From: Camelimonas lactis
GTDB lineage: Bacteria; Pseudomonadota; Alphaproteobacteria; Rhizobiales; Beijerinckiaceae
Length of the DNA stretch: 64,000 bases
Direction: 5' to 3'
Assembly (NCBI RefSeq): GCF_004342915.1
Contig: NZ_SLWL01000012.1
Span: 87,925 to 151,924 of the forward strand
Part shown: positions 28,872-37,697 of the stretch, piece by piece
Numbering within the stretch: the stretch's first letter is position 1
Layout: the number at the start of each line of letters is the position of its first letter
Translations under genes and position numbers: made by a program
The notes under the pieces: generated by a model
Seen by the model: the letters and a program-made list of their open reading frames with translations, nothing else
Told to the model about the DNA's origin: nothing
The model's database searches: none

Positions 28872-29666
28872 TTACGAAAGATCCGCTTTCACCGAGGGGA
28901 GATCCGGCTCCCCACTCCCGGCTCCCGCCGCGCACACCGCCGCCGGGCGCCCGTCCCGCGTCAGCAACGGAATGGACGATGTGATCCGCTGTTCTTCCGT
29001 GTCGATCTGCGAGACAACGGCGATCGATTCGACGCCGGCCGCCGTGGCCGCCCGCCATGCGGCGGCGTAGCCGGGATCGAGATCGGGCGCCAGGGCGAAG
29101 GCGTCCGCCCGCATCTGGACCACATAGAGCATGACAGCGCGGTTGCCGGCGCTGACCATGTCGGCGAGTTCCACCAGATGCTTGGCGCCGCGCGCGGTCA
29201 CGCAGTCGGGAAATTCGGCGAGGCCCCGCTGGCGCATCAGGTGCACGTTCTTGATTTCGACATAGCAGGGCGGCCTGCCCGGATGCTCAAGCAGGATGTC
29301 GATGCGGCTGGAGCGGCCATAACGCACCTCGCGTCGCAGGCAGTCATAGCCCGCCAGCTGCGGGATGACGCCGGCCCTCAGGGCTTCTTCGGCCAGGGCA
29401 TTGGGCCGCGACGTGTTGATGCCCACCCATTGCGGGCTGTCCGGCGCGTCGATCTCCACCAGCTCCCATGACCACGGCAGCGCCCGCTTCGGGTTGTTCG
29501 AGCGGGAAAGCATGGCGCGGCTGCCCGGCGTTGTCAGCCCCAGCATGGCGCCTGGATTGGCGCAATGGGCGGTGACGACCGCGCCGTCCTCAAGCTCCAT
29601 GTCGGCGAGGAAGCGCTTGTAGCGCCGCAGCAGCCGCGCTTCGACCAGGGGGGAGGGATAATGCAT
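28872..29666 (-). CDS. sfsA: DNA/RNA nuclease SfsA family protein
   Basis: The 264-residue SfsA homologue shows AHCANPGAMLGL, the conserved ALPWSWELVEID, and the nuclease-like core YGRSSRIDILLE followed by CYVEIKNVHLM. FPDCVTARGAKHLVEL comes after that. SfsA was first linked to sugar fermentation in E. coli; the family has a PD-(D/E)XK-type core. The protein is about 25 residues longer than usual at the C terminus, where the sequence becomes low-complexity. It is divergent from the cinA-like gene. Confidence 0.93.
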   Translation of the reverse strand: MHYPSPLVEARLLRRYKRFLADMELEDGAVVTAHCANPGAMLGLTTPGSRAMLSRSNNPKRALPWSWELVEIDAPDSPQWVGINTSRPNALAEEALRAGVIPQLAGYDCLRREVRYGRSSRIDILLEHPGRPPCYVEIKNVHLMRQRGLAEFPDCVTARGAKHLVELADMVSAGNRAVMLYVVQMRADAFALAPDLDPGYAAAWRAATAAGVESIAVVSQIDTEEQRITSSIPLLTRDGRPAAVCAAGAGSGEPDLPSVKADLS

Positions 29667-29953
29667 GTCGGAGCCGGTGATCCCGTGTTGGAGCGCCGCA
29701 GGGCAGGCGATCCCCGACCGTTACAGCCGGGCGCGCCCTGGCTCAAGCCGCGCCGGGCCTGCGCCGGCGCGCACCGCCCATTGTAACGCCTCTGACGCGG
29801 CAAGGAGGCATGGCGCGACAGTTTCCGTGACGGACGCGCCGTGGCGGGATTATAACCCTTGCGCCCGCTGCGCCAGCTTCGCGCGCCGCGCCTCAATGAT
29901 TCCCGTTCAGATCACCTGTTCAGGCCATCTGCTCAAGCCACCCTGGGGACGCC

Positions 29954-30730
29954 ATGTCGGAACAACAGAACAGCAGCGCAACGCCGGTGACGGCGGCCGT
30001 GCTCGTCATCGGCGACGAAATCCTGTCCGGCCGGACCAAGGACCGCAATATCGGCTTCATCGCCGAATACCTCACCAACATTGGCGTGGACCTCAAGGAG
30101 GTGCGCGTCGTCCCCGACGAACACCAGGAGATCGTCGACGCCGTCAACGCCCTGCGCCGGCGCTACCATTATGTCTTCACCACCGGCGGCATCGGCCCCA
30201 CCCATGACGACATCACCGCCGACGCCATCGCCGCCGCCTTTGGCGTCAGCATCGACGTGGACGAGCGGGCCGTTCAGGAGTTGCTGAAGCGGCTGCGGCG
30301 CGAGGACCTGACGCCGGCCCGCCTGCGCATGGCCCGCATTCCGGCCGGGGCTGAGCTGGTGCTGAACGAAGTCTCCAGCGCCCCGGGGTTCTGGATCGGC
30401 AATGTCATTACCATGGCGGGCGTGCCTGCGATCATGCAGTCGATGATGGACTGGGTGGGGCCGCGCCTGCGCACAGGCCAGCGCATGCTGTCGACGTCGA
30501 TCCGCGCCGATGCGCGTGAGGGCGACGTGGCGGCGCCGTTCGGCGAAGTTGCCCGCGTCTTCCCGGACGTCATCATGGGCAGCTACCCCTTCAATGACGA
30601 GAAGGGGTTCAACACCAATCTGGTGCTGCGCAGCCGCGACGCCGCCCGGCTGGAGCAGGCGCGCCAGGCGGTTGAGGCCATGCTGGCGGCCCTGCCGTCG
30701 CGGGACGCAACCGGCGTCGCCAGACCCTGA
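29954..30730 (+). CDS. CinA-like competence/damage-inducible protein (MoCF-binding domain)
   Basis: The 258-residue protein contains the MoaB/MogA-like domain of CinA. It shows VLVIGDEILSGRTKDRNIGFIAEYL, RYHYVFTTGGIGPTHDDITADAIA and MAGVPAIMQSMMDWV. It lacks the C-terminal nicotinamide-nucleotide amidase domain, like the short form common in alphaproteobacteria. Its exact substrate is unclear; full-length relatives hydrolyse NMN or ADP-ribose. The preceding bases hold only a weak ribosome site. Confidence 0.9.
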   Translation: MSEQQNSSATPVTAAVLVIGDEILSGRTKDRNIGFIAEYLTNIGVDLKEVRVVPDEHQEIVDAVNALRRRYHYVFTTGGIGPTHDDITADAIAAAFGVSIDVDERAVQELLKRLRREDLTPARLRMARIPAGAELVLNEVSSAPGFWIGNVITMAGVPAIMQSMMDWVGPRLRTGQRMLSTSIRADAREGDVAAPFGEVARVFPDVIMGSYPFNDEKGFNTNLVLRSRDAARLEQARQAVEAMLAALPSRDATGVARP

Positions 30731-30759
30731 CGGCGGGGCCGGGCGGTTGTGGCGGGTCC

Positions 30760-31956
30760 TCAGCCGCCGCCCAGCACCTCGTCATTGTGGGCGCCCAAAG
30801 CCGGCGGCGGCGCTGGCGGACGCTTGGTTTCGCCGGAGATCCATATCGGGCTGTCGATGGTCAGGGGCGCCCCGTCCAGCCCCTGCATCGGCGTCAGCAC
30901 CCCGGCGGCGAGCATCTGTTCGTCGTGCACCGCGTCGAACACATGGGCGACAACGCTGTGGGTTACTCCCGCCTCCGTCAGCAGGTTGTGCCAGGCCGCG
31001 GCTGGCCGCGTCGCGAAAATCTGGTCGAACAGGGCGATCAGCTCCGCCGCATGTTCGGCCCGTGAGGCCATGGTGGCGAGGCGCGGATCGTCCGCGAGTT
31101 CGGGCCGGCCGATGACCCGGGTGACGGCCGGCCAGCAGTGAACCTGCTGGTTGGCGGTGACGGCCAGGGTTAGCCAGCGCCCGTCGGCGCAGCGGTAATG
31201 GCTGCCCAGGGGATTGGTTCCCTCCAGCCGGGGAAGCGGCCTCGGCGGCGCGACGCCGGCGATGGCCCCCTGGATTGAAATGGCGTTCGACCAGGCGCCG
31301 TTGGCGATCAGCGATGAGCCGACATGGGCGCCGCGTCCGGTGCGCTCGCGACGATACAAGGCGGAGACAATGGCGCCATAGAGCGCCAGCGCGCCCATAT
31401 GGTCGCCCATGCCGGGCGTGGAGCGCGCCGGAACGCTGTCCCCGGTCGGCCGCACCTGATCCATCAGGCCGGAGCGCGCCCACCACGCGGTGGCGTCGAA
31501 GGCGGCCAGGTCCTTCTCCGGGCCGGTTTCGCCGAAGCCGGTGAATGAGGCGTAGATCAGCCGGTCGTTCAGGCCAGCGAGCCGGTCCCACGAGATGCCA
31601 AGGCGTTCGCGCGCCTTCAGCGGCATATTGGTGATGAACACATCGGCGGTTCGCACCAGGCCGTAAAGCTTTTCCTGCTCGGAGGGCTGTTTAAGGTCCA
31701 GCGCGACGCTGCGCTTGTTGCGGGCCAGCACCGTCCAGAAATAGGCGTGCTCGGTCGGCGTGAGGCCAGGCGCCAGGTGGAAGCTGCGCATGGGGTCGCC
31801 GCCGCCAGGCGGCTCAACCTTGATGACGTCGGCGCCGAAATCCGAAAGAATGGTCGCGGCGGCCGGCGCGGCGACGAATGAGGCCGCGTCCAGAACGCGC
31901 AGGCCGCTGAACATGCCGCGGCCCTGCGGCGCGGCGTCGTCCGGTCGTTGTGTCAC
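30760..31956 (-). CDS. CaiB/BaiF family (class III) CoA-transferase
   Basis: The 398-residue protein is a family III CoA-transferase. It has GLRVLDAASFVAAPAAATILSDFGADVIKVE, DPMRSFH, RNKRSVALDLKQ, and the catalytic Asp in STPGMGDHMGALALYGAI (GMGDH). Such enzymes move CoA between carboxylic acids in catabolism; the substrate is not identifiable. The GTG at 31956 is chosen because AGGAG lies seven bases upstream. The ATG further upstream is not supported. Confidence 0.9.
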   Translation of the reverse strand: MTQRPDDAAPQGRGMFSGLRVLDAASFVAAPAAATILSDFGADVIKVEPPGGGDPMRSFHLAPGLTPTEHAYFWTVLARNKRSVALDLKQPSEQEKLYGLVRTADVFITNMPLKARERLGISWDRLAGLNDRLIYASFTGFGETGPEKDLAAFDATAWWARSGLMDQVRPTGDSVPARSTPGMGDHMGALALYGAIVSALYRRERTGRGAHVGSSLIANGAWSNAISIQGAIAGVAPPRPLPRLEGTNPLGSHYRCADGRWLTLAVTANQQVHCWPAVTRVIGRPELADDPRLATMASRAEHAAELIALFDQIFATRPAAAWHNLLTEAGVTHSVVAHVFDAVHDEQMLAAGVLTPMQGLDGAPLTIDSPIWISGETKRPPAPPPALGAHNDEVLGGG

Positions 31957-32297
31957 CGGCGTCTCCTGTCCCTGTCGAACGTCGCCATGCCGGGCGGCGC
32001 GCCGCTCCTGCTGACGATCTTGTCTGGTGATTCTGGCGGCCGGCCTGGTGGTTTTTCTTGCCGGTTCCGCCAGAATCACAGGGTGTCACGCGGGCCGCCC
32101 GCCGGCAATCGCCCTGGCGCCTGATCCGTTCACATTGAATCGCCCCGGCGATCCAGCGTGAACGACGGACCCATCAGCCTCACGCGAGAAGGGGCGTCGC
32201 GGGCCGTCCGGCCGCCGGAGAGCCCGGCGCGGGCGCCGCCCATAACGCGCGACGCCGCCAGGGGAGAAGCGGATTTTGAGGACAGTCAGTGACAGGT

Positions 32298-32600
32298 TGG
32301 TGCGGACGACGGGACTCGAACCCGTACTCTCAGGGAGAGGCAGATTTTCATACCACTTCGGCTTTCGCCGCCGCATGTCTGCGTTCGTGGTCTGGACTGT
32401 CCCTTCGCCATGACCCGAAGGCTTTAGGCGCCGCCCGTCCAGTCTCTACACCTTCCCCAAAAGGGGCTTGGCTCGGGATTGGCCTGGAGCATTCGCCCGT
32501 TAGCTTTCCCCGACTTTGAGCGGTTCTACTCCGTGGGTTTCCCCGCGGGCACTCCAATTCTAGTTCAAGTCTGCTGCGTCTACCATTTCGCCACGTCCGC
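32298..32600 (-). tRNA. tRNA-Leu(UAA) interrupted by a group I intron
   Basis: The 5' exon (32600-32567) begins GCGGACGTGGCGAAATGG and ends in the anticodon stem GCAGA plus CTT. The 3' exon (32348-32298) begins AAAA, closes the stem with TCTGC, and has a class II variable arm, the T arm with TTCGAGT, acceptor CGTCCGC, discriminator A and encoded CCA. All seven acceptor pairs and five anticodon-stem pairs match. The joined loop is CUUAAAA, giving anticodon UAA. The mature length is 85 bases. The intron sits between anticodon bases 34 and 35. Confidence 0.93.
32349..32566 (-). ncRNA. Group I intron (IC3-like) in the tRNA-Leu(UAA) anticodon loop
   Basis: This 218-base intron has the hallmarks of small bacterial tRNA introns. 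The 5' exon ends in U, and the last exon bases ACUU can pair with internal GAGU (U-G at the splice site), forming P1. The intron ends in G (32349). The core contains GGGAAACC, CGAGCCAAGC, GGTGTAGAGACTGGACGG and ACAGTCCAGA. The P7 strands AGACT (32445-32441) and AGTCC (32398-32394) pair. From memory these closely match the Azoarcus tRNA-Ile intron. No homing endonuclease ORF is present. Confidence 0.9.
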
Positions 32601-32655
32601 ACAGGCAACGAGACCGCTATTGGTCACCGCCTGGCGCGCCAGGGCGCGCCCCTTG

Positions 32656-32684
32656 CTTATGCGGGATACAACCGGGGCTTTCAA
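32656..32684 (-). promoter_or_regulatory. Candidate promoter for tRNA-Leu
   Basis: On the minus strand TTGAAA (32684-32679) and CATAAG (32661-32656) are separated by 17 bases, 55 bases ahead of the tRNA 5' end. The minus-10 match is only fair. Confidence 0.35.
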
Positions 32685-32759
32685 TGTGTCCCGGCGCTGC
32701 GCTGGCGGTTCATCCCGCTATTTTGCAGGTCGCGCCAAATTTGTCGCGCGGCGCCGGTC

Positions 32760-34001
32760 TCAGCCAGCCGCCGCGTCGCCGCGCACGGCCTGTGGCGCCT
32801 GCCAGCCGTAGAGCCAGTCATAGCGGGCGAGCACCCCGGCGCCGCCGAGCCGGCGCATGGCGAAATTGCGGGCGAAACTGAGTGGCGCGCGCATGTGGTA
32901 GATGCGGCCGTTGCCGCGGGCCTGCTGCTGCACCTTCATGGTCCGCGCCCGGCGGGCGGCGCCATACATTTCCAGCGCCCGCGCCGGGGCCATGCCGGCC
33001 ACGGCGGCCTCACCCAGCAGGGCCGCCAGCGCGGCGGCGTCCTCGATGGCGAGCGCCCCGCCTTGGGCGAGAAACGGCAGCACCGGATGAGCGGCGTCGC
33101 CCAGCAAAGCCACGCGCCCGTCGCTCCAGCGCGGCGGCGGCGGCGCATCGTGCAGGGCGTGGATGCGCCAGTCCCGGCCGGCCGCCAGCAGATCACGCGC
33201 GCGCATGTCGGCCCGGGAGAAGGCGTTCATCAGCACGGCGGGGTCAGCTTCGTGGCTCCAGTCCGGCAACGCCTCGCGGGAAGGGATGACGGCGACCACG
33301 TTCAGCGCCCGCCCGCCGGCGACGCCATAATGAACCAGGTGCTGGCCGCCGCCGAGCCACAGCCCGGTCTCCGTCACGCGCACATGCGGCGGCAGCTCGC
33401 TGGCCGGAATCACCGCGCGCCAGGCGTGATAGCCGCGATAGCGCGGCGCGCCGCCGCCAAGGCTTTCCCTGATTCGCGACCACACGCCATCCGCGCCGAT
33501 CACCAGATCCGCCAGCAGGTCCTCCTGCTGGCCGGAGGCGTTGGCGATGGTGAGGCGCGCCTGCTCGCCATGATTGCCGGCGGCGGAGGCGGTGCGTCCG
33601 GCAAGAATGCGCACGGAGGTCCGCGCCCGCAGGGCGTCGAGCATGATGGTGTGCAGGTCTGAGCGGGCGATCACCAGATACGGCGCGCCATAGCGCTGGC
33701 GCATGGTTTCGCCCAGTTCCAGCCGCGACAGTTCGGCGCCGCCGCGCAGGGCGCGTATCCGCACGGCTTCCGGCTCCACGGCCTGCCGCATCAGGGCGGG
33801 GCCGAGGCCCAGGGCGAACAGCACCCGGCTGGCGTTGGGGGAAAGCTGGATGCCGGCGCCGGTTTCGTTCAGGGCCGTGCGCTTTTCAACCAGCGTGCTG
33901 GCGACGCCGATATCGCGAAGGGCGAGGGCGGCGGCGAGGCCGCCAATGCCGGCGCCGGCAATGATGGCGGAGCCGGCGCCCTGATGTGCGGAACGGGTCA
34001 T
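32760..34001 (-). CDS. FAD-dependent aromatic monooxygenase (salicylate hydroxylase-like)
   Basis: The 413-residue class A flavoprotein hydroxylase has the Rossmann motif IIAGAGIGGLAAALALRDIG, ETGAGIQLSPNASRVL, the DG motif ADLVIGADGVWSRIRE and the FAD motif GRVALLGDAAHPVLPFLAQGGALAIEDAAAL. These are the features of salicylate or 3-hydroxybenzoate hydroxylases, which use NAD(P)H and O2. The substrate cannot be fixed. The start at 34001 places the Rossmann motif near the N terminus. It is transcribed toward the tRNA-Leu. Confidence 0.9.
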   Translation of the reverse strand: MTRSAHQGAGSAIIAGAGIGGLAAALALRDIGVASTLVEKRTALNETGAGIQLSPNASRVLFALGLGPALMRQAVEPEAVRIRALRGGAELSRLELGETMRQRYGAPYLVIARSDLHTIMLDALRARTSVRILAGRTASAAGNHGEQARLTIANASGQQEDLLADLVIGADGVWSRIRESLGGGAPRYRGYHAWRAVIPASELPPHVRVTETGLWLGGGQHLVHYGVAGGRALNVVAVIPSREALPDWSHEADPAVLMNAFSRADMRARDLLAAGRDWRIHALHDAPPPPRWSDGRVALLGDAAHPVLPFLAQGGALAIEDAAALAALLGEAAVAGMAPARALEMYGAARRARTMKVQQQARGNGRIYHMRAPLSFARNFAMRRLGGAGVLARYDWLYGWQAPQAVRGDAAAG

Positions 34002-34228
34002 GTATCTTTCGTCTGGAAGCCGGGGCCGGCCGGGCGGATCTGCTCTGCCCGTCTGATCTGACGCATTGTCCGCGCGCAGCGGCCGCCGCGCCGGAAAAGG
34101 CGATGCGGCCTGTTCTGCATCTGGAATTGTGTCGAAACCAGGGGAGACGTCCCGTGGTGAAAATGCAAAACGGCGCCGCGCGGCGCCGTCTCTGTCCCGG
34201 GGCAGGTCCTGCGGCAAGTCGTCAAGGC

Positions 34229-34474
34229 TCAGGCGGCCGCGGCCTCCCAGGCGCATTCCTTCGGCAGGCAGGCGCCGGCCTTCAGGGCGGCGTTGAACCG
34301 ATAAAGGGTGGAGCAATAGCTGCACACCGCCTCGTTCTCGCTGCCCATGTCGATGAAGATGTGCGGGTGATCAAATGGCGGCCGCGCGCCAATGCACATG
34401 AATTCGCGCGAACCAACCTCGATAACCTGAACGCCGGCGTCGTTCTGGAAGTGTGGCGTTCCGTGGTCGGCCAT
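34229..34474 (-). CDS. Zinc-finger CHCC domain protein (NDUFS6-like)
   Basis: The 81-residue protein shows the zf-CHCC pattern: HPHIFIDMG and AVCSYCSTLYRF. A Cys further upstream (EFMCIGARPPFDHP) completes the Cys-His-Cys-Cys site. Bacterial members resemble the NDUFS6 subunit of complex I and are short cytoplasmic proteins of uncertain role. The start at 34474 has GGGGA upstream. It is not linked to complex I genes here. Confidence 0.88.
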   Translation of the reverse strand: MADHGTPHFQNDAGVQVIEVGSREFMCIGARPPFDHPHIFIDMGSENEAVCSYCSTLYRFNAALKAGACLPKECAWEAAAA

Positions 34475-34549
34475 TGCTGCATCCCCGTTTATCGAACCGG
34501 CGCGCACCATAAGCGCAACCGGGCGAATGCGCCATACCCGCGTCGCGTC

Positions 34550-35245
34550 TCAGCCGCGCCCTTGTGGCGGCGCATGGTCGCGGCGCGATCCGGCGGCCAG
34601 GGCGTCGCCCAGCATCCAGGCGAAACCGAGGGCCCAGGCGCCGCCGAGGCACCAGCCGGTCAGCACATCCGTTGGCCAGTGCACGGCCAGATAGAGGCGC
34701 GAGAATCCGATCACGAGCCCGAGCGCGACCGCGGCGGCGCAGGCCAGCCAGCGCGCCGCGCGGCTGGCGGTGAGGGCGATCGCCAGGATTCCGTAGACGG
34801 CGATGCTGAGCATGGCGTGGCTGCTGGGAAAGCTGGCGCCGTTAAAGCCGCCAAGGCGCGGAACCACATCGGGACGGGGCCGCGCCGCCAGCAGTTTCAG
34901 CGCCGTCACGGCCAGGATGGCGCTGGCGACGGCGCACACAACCCCAAGGGCAAGCCGCCGCCGGCCGGTCGCGGCCAGGAAAATGGCGACGGCGGCGGTC
35001 GCCGCCGCCAGCCAGAGGGATGATCCGAAAACAGACACCAGCCAGAACGCGCGCGCGGTTCCGGCCGGGCCAAGGCCAACGGCGTGATCACCCGGCTGGC
35101 GCAGCGCCAGCAGGATGTTCGCGTCCCAGGGCGCGCTGGCGCCGCTGAGCCCCAGCCAGCCGATAAAGCAGCTGGCGAGGAGCAGGGTGGCGATGGCAAG
35201 GGCGAGGGCGCCATGGCGCCGGGCGGCAGTGTGAGACGGGAGCAA
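34550..35245 (-). CDS. PAP2-family membrane phosphatase
   Basis: The 231-residue protein has about six hydrophobic segments. The three PAP2 motifs are present: KLLAARPRPD, FPSSHAML and SRLYLAVHWPTDVLTGW. Family members remove phosphate from phosphatidic acid, undecaprenyl pyrophosphate or similar lipids on the outer face of the membrane. The first codon appears to be TTG at 35245 with AAAGGT upstream, since no ATG fits. It stands alone upstream of the zinc-finger gene. Confidence 0.9.
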   Translation of the reverse strand: MLPSHTAARRHGALALAIATLLLASCFIGWLGLSGASAPWDANILLALRQPGDHAVGLGPAGTARAFWLVSVFGSSLWLAAATAAVAIFLAATGRRRLALGVVCAVASAILAVTALKLLAARPRPDVVPRLGGFNGASFPSSHAMLSIAVYGILAIALTASRAARWLACAAAVALGLVIGFSRLYLAVHWPTDVLTGWCLGGAWALGFAWMLGDALAAGSRRDHAPPQGRG

Positions 35246-35454
35246 GCGGCGACCTTTCGTGGGCGGGACGTCTGGAAGCGATGTCGCCAGGCGACAGGCG
35301 CGTCAGCGGCGGCGGGCGCGCCAGCCGCCGGGCAGGGGCGCCGCCGTTTATGCAGGCGAAGACGGCGAAACGCCGGCGCCTCCTCCTGTCCCATCTCGGC
35401 CAGAACCGTCGCTTTGCCAGGCCCCTTCTGGAGACAGCCAGCAGTGAAACCCGG

Positions 35455-36210
35455 TCAGTAGCTCACCGCCATGCCGGCGCGCACGTCCTGCTGGATGCCA
35501 TACTGGGGGAAGGGATAGCGAAAACCGTTCCGGGCAAGGGCGTTCATGCCGCGTACGGCTGCTTCGAGCGGTTCTGGCGGCGAGGCCATCAGCATCTCGT
35601 TGTCCTCCACGCCGCCATAGCGCCGCTCGGCGAAGCAGGGGATCGACAGGCTGGGCTGGCGCGTGGTCAGGGCGCGTCCCCAGGAGTCGGCGCAGGCGCT
35701 TTCGCCAACCACGCTCCAGTCGAAACGCTTGTAGCCAGACCATTGCATGCCGTTGATCAGATACATCATGGCCCCGGGCGTGGCGTAGAACAGCACGATA
35801 TCCGGGTTGGCCAGCCGTCCCGATGACAGGGGGCCGACGGCGAGGGCTTCATAGCGCCCGTCGGGCACGCAATGCATGGCGGCCTGATGGGCCGAACTGT
35901 CGGCCTCAGTCTCGAACCAGACGCCCTGCATATGACGGCCAGAGCGCCATTCTTCGGTCTTGGCGCCGCCAAGGCCGACCACGGCGCGGCACTGGGCGCC
36001 CACCAGATCCTCCGCCGTTACCCCCACGGTCCAGCCAAGGCGCGACGCCTGGCCCACCAGCTGGTCGAGCGCATGGACGGCTTTTGGGCGGCGGATGCGC
36101 GGGATCGCCTCCATGTCCGCGCGCCGCTCGAACATCTGCATGCCAAACACATGGCTGCGCAGCTTGAGCAATCGCTCCAGATCAGCCCCCAGCGTGATGA
36201 TGTCGCCCAT
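35455..36210 (-). CDS. DUF169 family protein
   Basis: The 251-residue protein resembles DUF169 (ArCR-like) proteins. It shows RRPKAVHALDQLVGQASRLGWTVGVTAEDL, CRAVVGLG, LANPDIVLFYATPGAMMYLINGMQW and the SIPCFAERRYGGVEDNEMLMA segment near the end. Function is unknown; several cysteines recur in the family. The start at 36210 has GGGAGG seven bases upstream. It is divergent from the HWE kinase gene. Confidence 0.82.
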   Translation of the reverse strand: MGDIITLGADLERLLKLRSHVFGMQMFERRADMEAIPRIRRPKAVHALDQLVGQASRLGWTVGVTAEDLVGAQCRAVVGLGGAKTEEWRSGRHMQGVWFETEADSSAHQAAMHCVPDGRYEALAVGPLSSGRLANPDIVLFYATPGAMMYLINGMQWSGYKRFDWSVVGESACADSWGRALTTRQPSLSIPCFAERRYGGVEDNEMLMASPPEPLEAAVRGMNALARNGFRYPFPQYGIQQDVRAGMAVSY

Positions 36211-36466
36211 TGTCGCCTCCCGTTTTGACCAAGCCTGGAACGATTTCAGACTGGGCGTCAACCGGGGCGCCGCGGGTCGCGCCGTTTCTCCCGGATGGAC
36301 CAGGAGGCAGACGGGTGGGCAGGGAGGGGAGGCGAACGCAGGCGGGCGGCCGGCGGCGGCCGGAATGCCCTGGCTGCATGGCTCCGGCCGGGGGCTATTT
36401 TACCATTCGCCTCGGCCGCGCCCGTGTGGCAAGGTCGCCCGGCAAATCGATGGCGGAGGTTGCGCG

Positions 36467-37600
36467 GTGACGGGCTCCAGTGATGGCAAGGCATGTCAGG
36501 GGGGTTGCGAGCCGCCGCCCAATACCGCGGCGCCCATCGCCTCGGCGGCGGCCCCCGCTTTAACGGCGTCCCCCGAATTGAACGCGTCGCTGCCGGCGCT
36601 GTTCGCCGATATGGGCGACAGGCCCGATGCCCCCGACTTTCGCGACTGGCTTGCCGCCATCATCGAGGGCTCTGACGACGCCATCATCAGCAAGGACCTG
36701 AACGGCGTGATCCAGAGCTGGAACGGCGGGGCCGCGCGCCTGTTTGGCTATAGCGCCAGTGAGGCCATCGGCCGCCCGGTCACCATGCTGATTCCCGAGG
36801 ATCGGCTGGATGAGGAGCCGCGGATTCTCGCCGGCATCAGGGCCGGGCGGCGTTTCGAGCATTTTGAAACGGTGCGCCGCCGCAAGGACGGAGCGCTTGT
36901 TGATATCTCCCTGACGATTTCGCCCATCCGCAACCGCCAGGGGAGAATCGTCGGCGCCTCCAAGATCGCCCGTGACATCACCGGACAGCGCCAGGCCCAG
37001 GAGCAACAGCAGTTGCTGCTCGGCGAGATGCACCACCGGGTGAAGAACCTGTTCGCCCTGGCCACCGCCATCGTCTCCTTCAGCATGCGCTCGGCGGCCA
37101 CTCCGGCCGAAGCGCCGCAGATCATCCAGGCGCGGCTGGCCGCGCTGGCCCGCGCCCACGACATCACCATGACCGCCTGGCGCGATGACGGGCGGCAAAC
37201 GGCGGCCACCGACCTGCGGGCCCTGCTTCAGATCATTCTGGAGCCCTATCAGGACGTCGGCCGGATCGTCGTTTCCGGCGAAAACGCGGCGATTGGTCCC
37301 CGGGCTCTCACCAGTCTGGCGCTGTTGCTGCACGAACTGGCGACCAACGCCGCCAAGCATGGCGCGCTGTCCACGCGCGATGGCCGTCTGGACCTGCGCA
37401 TTTCAGTTGAAGACCAGATGGTGCGGCTCGTCTGGCGCGAGCATGACGGCCCGGCGGCCGTGACGCGTGGCGCCGCCGGCTTCGGCAGCCGTCTTGAGCA
37501 GGGGCTGGCCGTGGCGCTCGGCGCGGCGGTCGCCCGCGACTGGCGGCCGGAAGGCCTGGTGGTCACCATCGAGGCGCCGGCGGACAGGCTGGCCGCCTGA
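36467..37600 (+). CDS. PAS-domain HWE/HisKA_2-type sensor histidine kinase
   Basis: The 377-residue cytoplasmic kinase has a disordered first 50 residues and a PAS domain (about 65-185: DDAIISKDLNGVIQSWNGGAARLFGYSASEAIG and DISLTISPIRNRQGRIVG). The dimerisation domain has the phospho-His in GEMHHRVKNLFALATAIV, and the ATPase domain includes LALLLHELATNAAKHGALS. No membrane segment is seen. The GTG at 36467 is preceded by GGAGG at a good distance. HWE kinases often feed the alphaproteobacterial general stress response or single-domain regulators. No regulator is adjacent. Confidence 0.9.
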   Translation: MTGSSDGKACQGGCEPPPNTAAPIASAAAPALTASPELNASLPALFADMGDRPDAPDFRDWLAAIIEGSDDAIISKDLNGVIQSWNGGAARLFGYSASEAIGRPVTMLIPEDRLDEEPRILAGIRAGRRFEHFETVRRRKDGALVDISLTISPIRNRQGRIVGASKIARDITGQRQAQEQQQLLLGEMHHRVKNLFALATAIVSFSMRSAATPAEAPQIIQARLAALARAHDITMTAWRDDGRQTAATDLRALLQIILEPYQDVGRIVVSGENAAIGPRALTSLALLLHELATNAAKHGALSTRDGRLDLRISVEDQMVRLVWREHDGPAAVTRGAAGFGSRLEQGLAVALGAAVARDWRPEGLVVTIEAPADRLAA

Positions 37601-37697
37601 CGCCGTTCACGCGGACGCCGCCGAGCTTCGTGAAGACGCGTCAAATCAGTTCGCTCCGGCGCTTGCCGATTGGGTGAACGCCAGCGGCTCCGCTCTG

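Noticed and set aside
32479..32811. 110-residue frame crossing the tRNA-Leu intron
   Set aside because: It overlaps the tRNA exon and intron core and has no homing-endonuclease motifs, so it is not an intron-encoded protein.
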